Below are positions 7,096 through 15,725 of a stretch of DNA of 64,000 nt, piece by piece. The notes beneath the pieces were generated by a model. The model was not told the origin of the DNA and searched no databases. It saw only the letters and a list, made by a program, of their open reading frames with translations. How positions within the stretch are numbered: the first letter of the stretch is position 1; each line of letters opens with the position of its first letter. The translations under genes were made by a program, and so were the position numbers. Source of the stretch: Chloroflexota bacterium (GTDB taxonomy: Bacteria > Chloroflexota > Dehalococcoidia > Lucifugimonadales > UBA3495); contig JAPPMU010000042.1 of assembly GCA_028873965.1 (NCBI GenBank), forward strand, positions 128,383 through 192,382, in the 5' to 3' direction.

Positions 7096-8654
7096 CCGGT
7101 AGTATCGTCCGTTGCCGCATTGCCGCCACCGTCGGAGAGGGAGCGCATCTGCGGAAATAGTAGCACATCGCGTATCGTGGACTGGCCGGTCAGCAGCATG
7201 ATCAGCCGGTCGATGCCGATGCCCAGACCGCCGGTCGGCGGCATACCGTATTCCAGGGCGGTCAGGAAATCGTCGTCGGTCCGGTCGGCTTCCTCGTCAT
7301 CATAGGCGTCCCTCTGGTGTTCCTGGGCGGCGAACCGGGCCCGCTGCACTTCAGGGTCATTCAATTCGGTGTAAGAGTTGGCAATCTCCATGCCTGCGGC
7401 GAAGGCTTCGAAACGCTCGACGTACCCGGGCTTATCGGGGTGGCCCTTGGCCAGGGGCGACATGTCCTCTGGGTAATCGATCAGGAACGATGGCTGTACC
7501 AGGTGCGGCTCGACGTACACCGAAAGCATCTTGTCGATGAGGCGGCCTCGGGCTTCACGGGGACCCGGTTCCAGGCCCAACTCTCGGCACTTCCCGGTCA
7601 GCGACTCGGCGTCAGGGTAATCCTCGATGTCAACTCCACTGCGTCGCTGGAGCTCTTCGCGCAGGGACAGGCGAGGCCAGGGCGGCGCGAAATCGATAAC
7701 CTCGTCTCCCATAGCGACCTGCATCGAGCCGTGTACATCCTGCGCCAGTGATGAAACCAGCGACTCCACCATCTCCATCACTGCGTTGTAGTCGGCATAG
7801 GCTTCATAGGATTCCAGCAGGGTGAACTCCGGGTTGTGGTCCTGATCTATGCCTTCATTGCGGAAAACGCGGCCGATCTCGTAAACTTTGTCCAGTCCGC
7901 CCACTATCAGGCGTTTGAGGTACAACTCGGTGGCGATCCGCAGGTACAGCTGCTCGTCCAGTGCGTTGTGATGGGTGACGAACGGACGGGCGTGGGCGCC
8001 GGCGGGAATCGGAACCAGTATGGGCGTGTCCACTTCGACGAAGCCGCGGCCGTCCAGGAACCGTCGGATGCCGCTGATGATGCGGCTGCGCTGCACGAAG
8101 GTGTCGGCCACTTCGGGGTTTGCAATCAGGTCCAGATAGCGTTGGCGGTAACGGGTTTCCACGTCCCGCAGGCCGTGCCATTTTTCGGGCAGGGGGCGCA
8201 TACCCTTGGCCAAAATCGTCAGCGCGTGGGCTTCGATGGTGGGCTGGCCGGTGCGGGTGCGCATCATGTCGCCGTCCACCCCGAGAAAATCGCCGAGGTC
8301 CAGATCCTGCAGGACGGCGTACTCGTCACCCAGGACGTTTTGGCGCAACATGGTTTGTACCACGCCCGACGAGTCGCGCATATCGAGAAACGCCGCCCTA
8401 CCCATCACGCGCATGGACACGATGCGTCCGGCGAGGCTGATCCCGTTGGCATTCTCCGGCGTTTCTTCCGCCTCGGCCGTCTCGAACAACTTGATGGCTT
8501 CGTCGGCGGTGCAGCTGCGCTGGAATCGCGGCGGATAGGGATCGACGCCGCGCTGCCGGATGCGCTGCAACTTCGCCCGGCGGCTGTCCAGGTTGGCCTG
8601 GAGGCTGCCGGGGTTGTCCGGCTGGTTATTCTCGTCGCGATCTGTCATTGTCAT
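7092..8654 (-). CDS. lysS: Lysyl-tRNA synthetase, class II
   Basis: A 520-residue class II enzyme with an N-terminal OB-fold anticodon-binding domain (about 50-150) and a catalytic domain. Motif 2 is seen as RVFRNEGIDQDHNPEF, and motif 3 as G-L-G-I-G-I-D-R-L-I-M-L-L near the C-terminus. The longer reading frame to 8741 would start upstream of a good -10 box (TACAAT at 8695-8700, minus), so I start at the ATG at 8654; an ATG six bases later is possible. Neither has a strong Shine-Dalgarno sequence. First gene of the lysS-uma2-serS unit. Confidence 0.95.
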   Translation of the reverse strand: MTMTDRDENNQPDNPGSLQANLDSRRAKLQRIRQRGVDPYPPRFQRSCTADEAIKLFETAEAEETPENANGISLAGRIVSMRVMGRAAFLDMRDSSGVVQTMLRQNVLGDEYAVLQDLDLGDFLGVDGDMMRTRTGQPTIEAHALTILAKGMRPLPEKWHGLRDVETRYRQRYLDLIANPEVADTFVQRSRIISGIRRFLDGRGFVEVDTPILVPIPAGAHARPFVTHHNALDEQLYLRIATELYLKRLIVGGLDKVYEIGRVFRNEGIDQDHNPEFTLLESYEAYADYNAVMEMVESLVSSLAQDVHGSMQVAMGDEVIDFAPPWPRLSLREELQRRSGVDIEDYPDAESLTGKCRELGLEPGPREARGRLIDKMLSVYVEPHLVQPSFLIDYPEDMSPLAKGHPDKPGYVERFEAFAAGMEIANSYTELNDPEVQRARFAAQEHQRDAYDDEEADRTDDDFLTALEYGMPPTGGLGIGIDRLIMLLTGQSTIRDVLLFPQMRSLSDGGGNAATDDTTG

Positions 8655-8694
8655 CTGTTGAACCGTTGGTAATTTGGAGAGGGCACGCAGGCAT

Positions 8695-8700
8695 ATTGTA
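8695..8700 (-). promoter_or_regulatory. Candidate -10 box for lysS
   Basis: TACAAT on the minus strand about 40 bases upstream of the chosen lysS ATG. No convincing -35 hexamer at 17 bases. It supports the shorter lysS start. Confidence 0.4.
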
Positions 8701-8840
8701 CCGCGAAACCGTGACAACTTTGCGATCACGCGCGACGACAATCATAAAGGCGAACGCTTAGAATCCTGGGCAATTCAGTCGCATCATGGACGGCCACCAT
8801 ATCCATACAGTCAGGGAACGAAATCAAGCGAGGTGAATTG

Positions 8841-9437
8841 ATGATCCAGAGAATGATCGGAGCGGCGCTGTTCAACGCCGAAACATACGAGGAAATCGAA
8901 GCCGACCCGGGGGCAATAGGGCAGGCAGTACTGGTAGTGCTGCTGGTGACCCTCTGCGGCGCCGTCGGCGGGATCATCGGCGGCCTGTTGGGTGATGCCT
9001 CGACTCTAAAGATTGTCCTGGGCGTGATTGCGGGCCTGGTCTTCGGTATCGTGCGCTGGGCAATCTGGGTGTCGGTGCTCGCTCTGGTGGGCGGAATGAT
9101 GCTTCGCACTGGAAGTACCCACACCAGTTGGGCGGAGATCGGCCGTGTTGTCGGGTTCGCGTATACGCCAGGTGTGCTGTCGATCTTCAGCTTCGTGCCG
9201 TTCATCGGCTGGCTGTTCCCGTTGGTCGCGTGGGTCTGGACCCTGGCCGCGGTGACCGTCGCGGTGCGTCAGGCGTTGGACTTCGAGTCAACCGGCCGGG
9301 CGATTGCAGTCGTGCTGCTGTCAGCGGTCATCGGTTTCATCCCGTGGATCATCATCGTTATCGTCCAGGCGGTAGTCCTGGGGGCCGGGGGCGTCGAGGA
9401 AGCTAGGAGCCTGCTGTCCCTGCTGAATCTGGTCTAG
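8841..9437 (+). CDS. YIP1-family integral membrane protein
   Basis: A 198-residue protein with about five transmembrane helices. Residues 1-25 (MIGAALFNAETYEEIEADP) form a short cytoplasmic lead, followed by a V-V-L-L-V-T helix, two Gly-rich helices, a F-V-P-F-I-G-W-L-F-P-L-V helix and a final I-I-I-V-I-V-Q-A helix. The layout and sequence fit bacterial YIP1-domain proteins, whose function is poorly known. I start at the ATG at 8841, with AGGTG 5 bases upstream, rather than the TTG three bases earlier. A paralogue follows directly. Confidence 0.75.
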   Translation: MIQRMIGAALFNAETYEEIEADPGAIGQAVLVVLLVTLCGAVGGIIGGLLGDASTLKIVLGVIAGLVFGIVRWAIWVSVLALVGGMMLRTGSTHTSWAEIGRVVGFAYTPGVLSIFSFVPFIGWLFPLVAWVWTLAAVTVAVRQALDFESTGRAIAVVLLSAVIGFIPWIIIVIVQAVVLGAGGVEEARSLLSLLNLV

Positions 9438-9474
9438 ACAGCCAGGAGTCGACGCGCTGCGCGGTCATGCTACG

Positions 9475-10080
9475 GTGTCCGCGGCTGCGCAAGTTCTACG
9501 GCGGGTCGTGGGGGTTGCTCTATTCGACCGGGCAACCTGCCGGGAAATCCTCCACGACCCGCGAGCGATTTACCAGGGCTTGTCGGTCCTCGCAGTGGTA
9601 TTTGCGACTTCCGCGTTGTGGGCGTTCCTCGACCCTGACGGTGGCAACGCACCGTTATCCCTTGCCGCACAATCCGAGACCTGGATGCCCTCTGCGTGGT
9701 CGGCTTTGCGACAGGCCACAATCGGCGCCCTGATATGGGCCGTTGGCCTCGTAGTCATCATGCTGTTCGGCGGTTATGTGATAGCGTCGGACTCCGCGCC
9801 AAGTTGGCGGGCCTTCATCAGCCTGTGGTGTTTTGCCTCGGCCCCGTGGGCAGTGTTGTCGGTGATCTATCTCGGATGGTCGTTAATCGGGTTTGGCGAG
9901 GACGTTGGGAGAGTGCTCCTGGCGGTATCACTGGCTGTGATCCTGGCCGGTACGCTATGGGAGATAGCGGTGCAGGTGCACGCGGTCAGGCACGCGTTTG
10001 ATTCGGAGTCCACCGCCCGCTCAAGTATTCTCGTGGTCGCGGTTTGGGCATTGCAAAGCGCATCGGGTTACGTCTTATAG
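9475..10080 (+). CDS. YIP1-like membrane protein, paralogue of the preceding gene
   Basis: A 201-residue protein with about five predicted membrane helices. Its N-terminus (RRVVGVALFDRATCREILHD) aligns with that of the preceding gene, as does the late V-R-H-A-F-D-S-E-S-T-A-R-S segment against R-Q-A-L-D-F-E-S-T-G-R-A, so the two are diverged tandem duplicates. The start is uncertain: GTG at 9475 is used, but the only good Shine-Dalgarno (AGGAG at 9444) is placed for a CTG at 9457 in the same frame. Function unknown. Confidence 0.65.
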   Translation: MSAAAQVLRRVVGVALFDRATCREILHDPRAIYQGLSVLAVVFATSALWAFLDPDGGNAPLSLAAQSETWMPSAWSALRQATIGALIWAVGLVVIMLFGGYVIASDSAPSWRAFISLWCFASAPWAVLSVIYLGWSLIGFGEDVGRVLLAVSLAVILAGTLWEIAVQVHAVRHAFDSESTARSSILVVAVWALQSASGYVL

Positions 10081-10142
10081 TGAGCGCCCGTTTGTTGTAA
10101 CCTTGTGCCCGAATACAACTCCAAACAAACGGTGGCATACGC

Positions 10143-10877
10143 ATGCGTGACAAGTGGGCAATTCGCGAATCAGTTTGGACCGCGCTGGAAACGGCACGGG
10201 TGGTAAGGGGCAGATCGGTGCACGACAAGATCCCCAACTTCATCGGAAGCGAAACGGCAGCAGCCCGGGCGTCTGAGCTGCCGGAATGGGAAGCCGCCCG
10301 CGCCATCAAGAGCAACCCCGACCAGGCGCAGCGCCCGCTGCGTCAGTTGGCCCTGGAGCAGGGCAAGTTGCTGTACATGGCGGTCCCGCGGCTCAAGGAC
10401 GAGCGGGTGTTCATCGAGCTGGACCCGGCGCGTCCCGAGGTAATACCGGCTAAAGCCGCCACCATCTCGGGGGCGTTCAAGGTGGGCCGACCGGTGTACG
10501 TACACGAGATGCAGCCTATCGACCTGGTGGTGTCCGGATCGGTGGCAGTCAACAGTCAGGGCGTCCGGATCGGCAAGGGCGGCGGGTTCGCGGACCTGGA
10601 GTACGGCCTGGCGGCGGCGGCCGGCGTGGTGCAGCCGGGCACGCCGGTTATCAGCACGGTGCACCCCATGCAACTGCTGGACGAGGAACTGCCCTGGACC
10701 CAACACGACGTGCCGTTGGACATCGTGGTAACCACCGAGAAGGTGATCCGTTGCGGCAGAGATAAGGGAGAGTTGCCACGCCCCAAGGGGATTTACTGGG
10801 AGGATCTCAACGAGAGGAAGATCCGGTCCATACCCCTGTTGGTGAAGCTGCGGGAAGAAAGCGCAGCGGACGACTGA
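10143..10877 (+). CDS. 5-formyltetrahydrofolate cyclo-ligase-like protein
   Basis: A 244-residue member of the 5-FCL superfamily (MTHFS-like), seen from the N-terminal W-x-x-L lead, the I-K-S-N-P-D-Q-A-Q-R-P-L-R helix, the L-L-Y-M-A-V-P-R-L block (about 78-86), and the R-I-G-K-G-G-G-F-A-D-L-E-Y loop (about 140-152), which is the nucleotide/folate-binding G-x-G-G-G-Y-D equivalent. Here the usual Tyr-Asp is replaced by Phe-Ala-Asp, a feature of the divergent branch whose substrate is not settled. It is a stand-alone gene followed by a strong hairpin. Confidence 0.75.
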   Translation: MRDKWAIRESVWTALETARVVRGRSVHDKIPNFIGSETAAARASELPEWEAARAIKSNPDQAQRPLRQLALEQGKLLYMAVPRLKDERVFIELDPARPEVIPAKAATISGAFKVGRPVYVHEMQPIDLVVSGSVAVNSQGVRIGKGGGFADLEYGLAAAAGVVQPGTPVISTVHPMQLLDEELPWTQHDVPLDIVVTTEKVIRCGRDKGELPRPKGIYWEDLNERKIRSIPLLVKLREESAADD

Positions 10878-10908
10878 CTGGCGGGATGTCCGCCTCACCA
10901 GCAAACTG

Positions 10909-10934
10909 AAGGAGCGGCCGATTGGCCGCTCCTT
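10909..10934 (+). terminator. Perfect 11-bp hairpin after the 5-FCL-like gene
   Basis: Arms AAGGAGCGGCC (10909-10919) and GGCCGCTCCTT (10924-10934) with a GATT loop, 31 bp after the stop codon. There is no clear T-tract, so termination is plausible but not certain. Confidence 0.5.
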
Positions 10935-11044
10935 GACAAGTCCCGTCATTCCGGCGAAAGCCGGAATCCAGTGAGCGTAAAGCCCGGCCAAGGTTCTTAT
11001 CGCAGTGGCTTTTGCAGGAACGACGGTGTGGTTTCCAGCTTGTC
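10935..11044. repeat. Dispersed repeat with CGAAAG palindrome core, solo copy
   Basis: About 110 bp beginning GACAAG and ending CTTGTC. It contains GTCATTCCGGCGAAAGCCGG close to the left end and TTTTGCAGGAACGACG towards the right, the same core that lies inside the MITEs at 30.4, 37.4, 37.6 and 48.6 kb and alone at 35.0 kb. Read in one frame the core gives the familiar spurious peptide WIPAFAGMT. No target duplication seen. Confidence 0.6.
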
Positions 11045-11052
11045 TTCGGGCA

Positions 11053-11826
11053 TTAGGATTCCAGCTTGACCGGGTTGCGCAGCACGCCAATGCCGCTGAT
11101 GTCGATCTCGCAGATGGCGCCGTCGGCCATGTCGGACGTGGTGCCCGGCGTGCCGGTGAAAATGCAGTCGCCGGCCTCCAGGGTCACGTACTTGGTGATG
11201 AACTCGATCATGGTGGGCACGTCGAAGATGAGGTGCGCCGTGGTCTCGTTCTGTTCCTCGTTGCCGTTGACGCGGGTGCGGAGGTGCTGCTCGGCCGGAT
11301 TTGCGTCAGTCTCAATCCAGGGGCCCATGGGCGAGAAGGTATCAGCGGACTTGGCGCGCCACCAGTCGGAGTTGTTCTCCCGGCGGTCCTTCTGCTGCCA
11401 GTCGCGGGCCGAGACGTCGTTGCCGCAGGTGTAACCCAGCACGTGGTTCAGCGCATCGTCCTTGGAGACGTTGCGGCACTTGTCCTTGATGACCACGACC
11501 ATCTCGCCCTCGGCGTCGAAGCGCTGCACTTCCTTCGGTCGAACGATGGCGTCTTCCGGGCCGATGACGCTGGTGGGGGTCTTGTGGAAGATCATGGGGT
11601 ATTCAGGAGCGGGCCGATCGCCGATGTGGCTGGTGTAGTTCAGGCCCATGGCGAGGATCTTTCCCGGCATCACCGGCGACAACAACTTCACGTCGGAAAG
11701 CGCGTGCGTGTGATCGGTCAGCTTGATCTCAGCGTCGAAGATGCTGCCGTCGATGGCGGTTACGTTGTCGCCGTCAACGACGCCGAAATGCTCGGATCCG
11801 TGGGCGATGTAGCGAGCGATTTTCAT
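11053..11826 (-). CDS. Fumarylacetoacetate hydrolase family protein
   Basis: A 257-residue FAH-fold enzyme. A-M-G-L-N-Y-T-S-H-I-G-D (about 59-70), F-H-K-T-P-T-S-V-I-G-P (about 79-89), the metal-binding E-G-E-M-V-V-V-I region and the closing G-T-P-G-T-T-S-D-M loop are all present. Members cleave or decarboxylate 2-oxo/enol acids in aromatic or sugar-acid catabolism; the substrate here is not evident. I start at the ATG at 11826, with GGAGG 9 bases upstream, rather than the in-frame ATG at 11883, which would lie within a likely -10 box (11874-11879). Confidence 0.9.
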   Translation of the reverse strand: MKIARYIAHGSEHFGVVDGDNVTAIDGSIFDAEIKLTDHTHALSDVKLLSPVMPGKILAMGLNYTSHIGDRPAPEYPMIFHKTPTSVIGPEDAIVRPKEVQRFDAEGEMVVVIKDKCRNVSKDDALNHVLGYTCGNDVSARDWQQKDRRENNSDWWRAKSADTFSPMGPWIETDANPAEQHLRTRVNGNEEQNETTAHLIFDVPTMIEFITKYVTLEAGDCIFTGTPGTTSDMADGAICEIDISGIGVLRNPVKLES

Positions 11827-11873
11827 GGTGGGAGTGCCTCCGTTGGGATGTGGTGAGCTTATTGGCGTGCGAT

Positions 11874-11879
11874 ATTGTA
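11874..11879 (-). promoter_or_regulatory. Candidate -10 box for the FAH-family gene
   Basis: TACAAT on the minus strand, giving a leader of about 40-45 bases before the chosen ATG at 11826. The -35 region lies inside the 3' end of the adjacent alcohol dehydrogenase and is not consensus. Confidence 0.35.
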
Positions 11880-11897
11880 CCAAAAGCGGACGCTCGC

Positions 11898-12932
11898 TCA
11901 GTGCTCGATGACCAGCTTGCCGTAGAAGTCCCGGTCGTGCATGACCTCGTGCGCCTCGCCGACCCCCTCCATCGGGAAGGTGCGCCCAACAATGCCGCGA
12001 AGCGCGCCCTGATTGACCATTTTCATGGCGTCGGCCATGGTCCGGCGGCTGCGTCCCCCGCTGCCCATCAGGTGCAGGGGACGCCCGTGCAGGATGGACA
12101 GGTCCATGGGCGTCTGGCTGCCGGAGGTGACGCCGGTGATAACCAGCCGGCCCTCGTGCTTGAGGCTCAGCATGTTCTCATGCCACACGTCCGCGCCCAC
12201 GCAGTCGTACACCACGTCCACCCCCTGCCCGTCGGTCAGCTCCTTTACGCGCTCGCTGACGCTGTCCACCTCGCGGTAGTTGATGACCTCATCGGCGCCC
12301 CACTTCTTCGCCTCCTCCAGTTTCCAGTCGTTGCCGGCGGTAGTGATCACGCGACATCCCATCATCTTGGCGATCTGGATGCCCATGCTGCCCACTCCCG
12401 ATCCGGCGGCCTGCACCAGCACGTCATCCCAGGGTTGCAGCTTGGCCTGGGTGACGAGGCAATGCCACGAGGTGTGCAGGGCGATGGGCAACGCCGCCGC
12501 TTCGGCAAAGGACATATCGTCCGGGATCGTGTAAGCGTTGACGGCCGGCGCGACCACGTACTCGGCGTGTCCTCCGTCCAGATCGACCCCGATGCGCTGC
12601 TGTCGCGCGCACCACTGGTCGTGGCCGGCGGCGCAGTGCTCGCACAGGTTGTGTCCGCCGCACTTGACCCGGTTGTCGATCAGGATACGGTCACCGATCT
12701 GGAGATCGGTGCCGGAATCGGGGCTGATCTGCACGATTTCGCCGGCGAGGTCGCAGCCCAGGATGTGCGGAAACCGGCGGCAGTTGCCGGCGCGCAGGTT
12801 CAAATCCAAGTGGTTCAGCGCGCTCGCCCCGACGCGGATCAGTATCTCGCCGGGGCTGATCTCAGGGTCCGGCCGGTCGCCGTGCACCAGCACGTCGGTG
12901 CCGCCGGTCTCGTTGATGTAAACGGCTTTCAT
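11898..12932 (-). CDS. Zinc-binding alcohol dehydrogenase family protein
   Basis: A 344-residue medium-chain dehydrogenase/reductase. The structural zinc loop is C-G-G-H-N-L-C-E-H-C-A-A-G-H-D-Q-W-C (about 93-110), the catalytic zinc region G-C-D-L-A-G-E is around 60-66, and the NAD(P)-binding motif is A-A-G-S-G-V-G-S-M-G (about 170-179). It oxidises or reduces alcohols, aldehydes or enones; the substrate is not evident. The start is the ATG at 12932 after GGAGG; the frame extends upstream but without support. It lies 71 bp upstream of the FAH-family gene on the same strand. Confidence 0.9.
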   Translation of the reverse strand: MKAVYINETGGTDVLVHGDRPDPEISPGEILIRVGASALNHLDLNLRAGNCRRFPHILGCDLAGEIVQISPDSGTDLQIGDRILIDNRVKCGGHNLCEHCAAGHDQWCARQQRIGVDLDGGHAEYVVAPAVNAYTIPDDMSFAEAAALPIALHTSWHCLVTQAKLQPWDDVLVQAAGSGVGSMGIQIAKMMGCRVITTAGNDWKLEEAKKWGADEVINYREVDSVSERVKELTDGQGVDVVYDCVGADVWHENMLSLKHEGRLVITGVTSGSQTPMDLSILHGRPLHLMGSGGRSRRTMADAMKMVNQGALRGIVGRTFPMEGVGEAHEVMHDRDFYGKLVIEH

Positions 12933-13019
12933 GGTGGGTTCCCTCCGGTTGGCAATGGTAACGATGGCAGTGTAAAGGGGCGGATGCAGGCCGGCAAATG
13001 GCCGAACCGCGACGCAGGA

Positions 13020-13025
13020 TATAAT
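13020..13025 (+). promoter_or_regulatory. Candidate -10 box for the TIR module
   Basis: TATAAT (within GGATATAATGG) about 44 bp upstream of the chosen start of the first gene of the TIR pair. The -35 is not consensus. The in-frame ATG at 13024 lies within this box, which argues for the later start. Confidence 0.45.
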
Positions 13026-13068
13026 GGCTGTGTGGTTCACCGCGCGGATTGGTTGGAGGGCTCAGAAG

Positions 13069-13560
13069 ATGCATCTGCCGACGCTTTTCAGCAATTTCCA
13101 TCTCGAAAAAATCAGTCTGAACGTCATGGGTGTGGGCTTGGCTCTGGACGTGGATTTCAGCGACGACGACCAGGATGCAGCCTGGGAGTTATACATCGAA
13201 ATGCTGACCAGGATTGTTACCCAGCCGCTGCCATCCGAGGACGGCGACGAACAAACCGCGTTGGACAGCGTTTATTCCCTGTTCCCGACTACTCGGGAGA
13301 TCCTGCGCCGGAGAGGACGAGGCACCATCCAGTTCAGCAAGGTGGCAATCCCCGTGCTCAACCAGGTGGTTCGCCCTTTCACGGCGGAATGGCATCGCAA
13401 GAGCCTGGCTAACGCCTTTTCCGACCCGGACCAGCGCGTCACATTTCGGGACTCCCTGGCTGAGTTGCAAAACGACCTGCGAAACTACAATCGATTGTTG
13501 GCCAACATAGCCGGCGTGGAAGATTTGACCGACTTGGAGACCGACGGTGGCTCAAACTAA
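13069..13560 (+). CDS. Conserved partner of the TIR protein, function unknown
   Basis: A 163-residue protein, predicted alpha/beta then helical. Residues 75-125 hold an S-V-Y-S-L-F-P-T-T-R-E-I-L-R-R-R-G-R-G stretch and I-P-V-L-N-Q-V-V-R-P-F-T-A-E-W-H-R-K, an R-P-F-x-x-x-W-H-x-K motif that reads like a conserved surface. No membrane segment. GGAGG lies about 9 bases before the ATG. It overlaps the TIR gene by 14 bp, so the pair is cotranslated. I do not recognise a Pfam family; role as sensor or regulator of the TIR protein is inference. Confidence 0.6.
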   Translation: MHLPTLFSNFHLEKISLNVMGVGLALDVDFSDDDQDAAWELYIEMLTRIVTQPLPSEDGDEQTALDSVYSLFPTTREILRRRGRGTIQFSKVAIPVLNQVVRPFTAEWHRKSLANAFSDPDQRVTFRDSLAELQNDLRNYNRLLANIAGVEDLTDLETDGGSN

Positions 13561-14116
13561 AAGACACAAAGTGTTCATCAGTTACTACCACGAAGATGAT
13601 CAGGAATGGAAAGACCGTTTCATACGGATGATGAGCGACCGAATTGTCGACAAATCCGTCAACATTGGCGACATCGCTGACAACAGACCTCCGACCGAAG
13701 AGACGCTCCGGCAGATACGCGAGGAGCACGTCTCCGATGCCACAGTAACCGTGGTACTCATCGGCCCACGTACTTGGCAACGCAAATACGTGGACTGGGA
13801 AATCAATGCTACGCTCCGGGATACCAAGATGAACCCAAGATGCGGTTTGCTTGGCATCCTGCTACCAAGCCACCCGAATTACAACCAGAGCTCATACAAC
13901 CCGCGTTTGCTTCCTCCCAGGTTGGCCGTTAACTGCGCCGGAACTGACCAGTACGCCAAGATATACAGTTGGCGCGGCGCACAATCGGCCGACGGTATTC
14001 AAAACTGGATCCATGAGGCGTTCCTGAGAAGAAAGGGGCAGCCAGACCCTAACACCAGCCAGCATCCGTTCGGCCGCAACTGGAACGGTGACCCCATGCG
14101 CGGTTGGCAAAACTGA
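13547..14116 (+). CDS. TIR-like domain protein (DUF1863/ThsB-like group)
   Basis: A 189-residue cytoplasmic protein. K-V-F-I-S-Y-Y-H-E-D-D (about 8-18) is the first TIR strand and loop, I-R-E-E-H-V-S-D-A-T-V-T-V-V-L-I-G (about 58-74) the second core strand, and Y-V-D-W-E-I-N-A (about 82-89) holds the Trp-Glu pair corresponding to the putative catalytic Glu of NAD-cleaving TIR domains. G-L-L-G-I-L-L-P follows. Such proteins act in anti-phage signalling (for example ThsB makes cyclic-ADP-ribose-type messengers). Starts at GTG 13547, GGAG 8 bases upstream, inside the end of the partner gene. No ThsA-like effector is nearby. Confidence 0.8.
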   Translation: MAQTKRHKVFISYYHEDDQEWKDRFIRMMSDRIVDKSVNIGDIADNRPPTEETLRQIREEHVSDATVTVVLIGPRTWQRKYVDWEINATLRDTKMNPRCGLLGILLPSHPNYNQSSYNPRLLPPRLAVNCAGTDQYAKIYSWRGAQSADGIQNWIHEAFLRRKGQPDPNTSQHPFGRNWNGDPMRGWQN

Positions 14117-14163
14117 CCGTTGGTCACCCATTGCACGCTCCCCAACGAAAGGCGCGTCGGCGT

Positions 14164-14568
14164 ATGGAATTTTTGGCAAGTCCTACAGGGGAACAAATGG
14201 CCGCAGTAGAGCACGGCCTGAACGAATACAACGCCGGCGTGGCATCCGTCCGCTCCGTTGCGCGAGTGCAAGCCGTCTTCGTCGAATCCGACCGCGTCGT
14301 GGCCGGAATCGATGGTGCAGCCTATTGGGGAAAGCTGCACGTTCGCTTGTTATGGGTGCATCCCGATCACCAATCTGAAGGACTGGGCAGCCGCTTGATG
14401 GACTGGGCCGAGGAGCGAGGCAAAGAGCTGGGCTGCACCTCGGCGATGGTCGATACAATGTCTTTCCAAGCTGCCGACTTCTACGTCAAGCTAGGCTACC
14501 GCCAATTCGGACTGTCCGAAGGATATGAAGGCGGCGCCAGCCGGCACTACTTCGAGAAAGGACTGTGA
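14164..14568 (+). CDS. GNAT-family N-acetyltransferase
   Basis: A 134-residue protein with the GNAT fold. The acetyl-CoA-binding motif A is L-L-W-V-H-P-D-H-Q-S-E-G-L-G-S-R-L (about 61-77), followed by the A-A-D-F-Y-V-K-L-G-Y-R-Q-F-G motif (about 103-116). Acceptor substrate unknown. I start at the ATG at 14164 because the upstream extension to a TTG at 14104 is Arg-rich and overlaps the TIR gene. It lies 47 bp after the TIR gene on the same strand; a link to that module is unproven. Confidence 0.85.
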   Translation: MEFLASPTGEQMAAVEHGLNEYNAGVASVRSVARVQAVFVESDRVVAGIDGAAYWGKLHVRLLWVHPDHQSEGLGSRLMDWAEERGKELGCTSAMVDTMSFQAADFYVKLGYRQFGLSEGYEGGASRHYFEKGL

Positions 14569-14657
14569 GCCGCGGCACTACCGAAACCCGCATCGTTTCC
14601 TGCTACAATCCCACCCATCCTGTCCATCCATGCCAACGATTCCACGGAGGCGCTCCC

Positions 14658-15710
14658 ATGCCCGTCTTCACCCCTGAATACCTGGAAAAGGCCGCCTACC
14701 ACATCTACGTGGCCAAGGGCACACCGCCCGACGAGGCCGAGATCGTCGCCAAGCACCAGGTGATGGCCAATCTGGTCGGCCATGACTCCCACGGTGTCAT
14801 CCATATTCCCGAGTATTGCGAGCGCGTCGACCGAGGACACATCGTGCCCGGCGCGCCGTTCGAGGTGCTCAGCGAAACGCCCACCACGGCGGTGGTCGAC
14901 GGCCACTGGGGCTTTGGCTTCGTCGTCACCGAAAAGGCGACGCGCATGGCCATCGCCAAGGCCAAGGAGAACGGCGTCGCCGCCTTCACCATCCGCCGCC
15001 AGAGCCACATCGGACGGCTGGGCGACTACCCGACCATCTGCGCCCAGGAGGGCATGATCGCCATTCTCACCGCCGACTCCGGCGCCGGCCCCAAGGCCGT
15101 TGCTCCCTTCGGCGGACGGGCCCGCCGCCTGGGCACCAACCCCATCTGCATCGGGGTGCCCAGCAACCTGCCCGGCCAGGTGCTGCTGGACATGGCGACC
15201 TCCGCCGTCGCCGCCGGCAAGATCGGCCTGGCCCGCAACCGCGGCGAGCAGGTGCCCACCGGCTGGATCGTGGACAAGGACGGCAACCCGACCAATGATC
15301 CCAACGACTACGCTGCCGGCGGCGCGATCCTGCCCGTGGGCGCCGACCAGGGACACAAGGGATTCGGCCTGTCATTCATGGTGGAGATGTTCTCCGGCCT
15401 GCTGACCGGCCTGGGGTTCGGCATCGACCCGCAGGCCCGCCACAACGACGGCTGCTTCCTCGCCGTGTTCGACGTTGCCAAGTTCCGCCCCCTGGAGGAT
15501 TTCAAGCAGGAGATGACCGAGTTCGCCGAGTTCGTGAAGACGTCGCCGCCGGCTCCCGGTTTTAGCGAGGTCTACTACCCCGGCGAGATCGAATACCGGA
15601 CCGAGTTGCAGCGCCGCGAAAACGGCATCTTCATCGAGGACGAGACTTGGCGGCAGATCTCCGAACTCATGGAAGAGGTCGGCGTGGCCGAGGCCGTGGG
15701 CCAGCCGTAG
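14658..15710 (+). CDS. Ldh family oxidoreductase (malate/L-lactate dehydrogenase, YlbC-type)
   Basis: A 350-residue NAD(P)-dependent enzyme of the Ldh_2 family. The N-terminal G-H-D-S-H-G-V-I-H-I-P-E-Y block (about 42-54) carries the catalytic His, followed by R-R-Q-S-H-I-G-R-L-G-D-Y and the cofactor-binding T-N-P-I-C-I-G-V-P region. Members reduce 2-oxo acids or related imino acids. Starts at ATG 14658 with GGAGG 10 bases upstream. A possible extended -10 (TGCTACAAT) lies at 14601-14609. It is followed 15 bp later by chrA. Confidence 0.92.
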   Translation: MPVFTPEYLEKAAYHIYVAKGTPPDEAEIVAKHQVMANLVGHDSHGVIHIPEYCERVDRGHIVPGAPFEVLSETPTTAVVDGHWGFGFVVTEKATRMAIAKAKENGVAAFTIRRQSHIGRLGDYPTICAQEGMIAILTADSGAGPKAVAPFGGRARRLGTNPICIGVPSNLPGQVLLDMATSAVAAGKIGLARNRGEQVPTGWIVDKDGNPTNDPNDYAAGGAILPVGADQGHKGFGLSFMVEMFSGLLTGLGFGIDPQARHNDGCFLAVFDVAKFRPLEDFKQEMTEFAEFVKTSPPAPGFSEVYYPGEIEYRTELQRRENGIFIEDETWRQISELMEEVGVAEAVGQP

Positions 15711-15725
15711 CCGGGCCTCCTCGAC

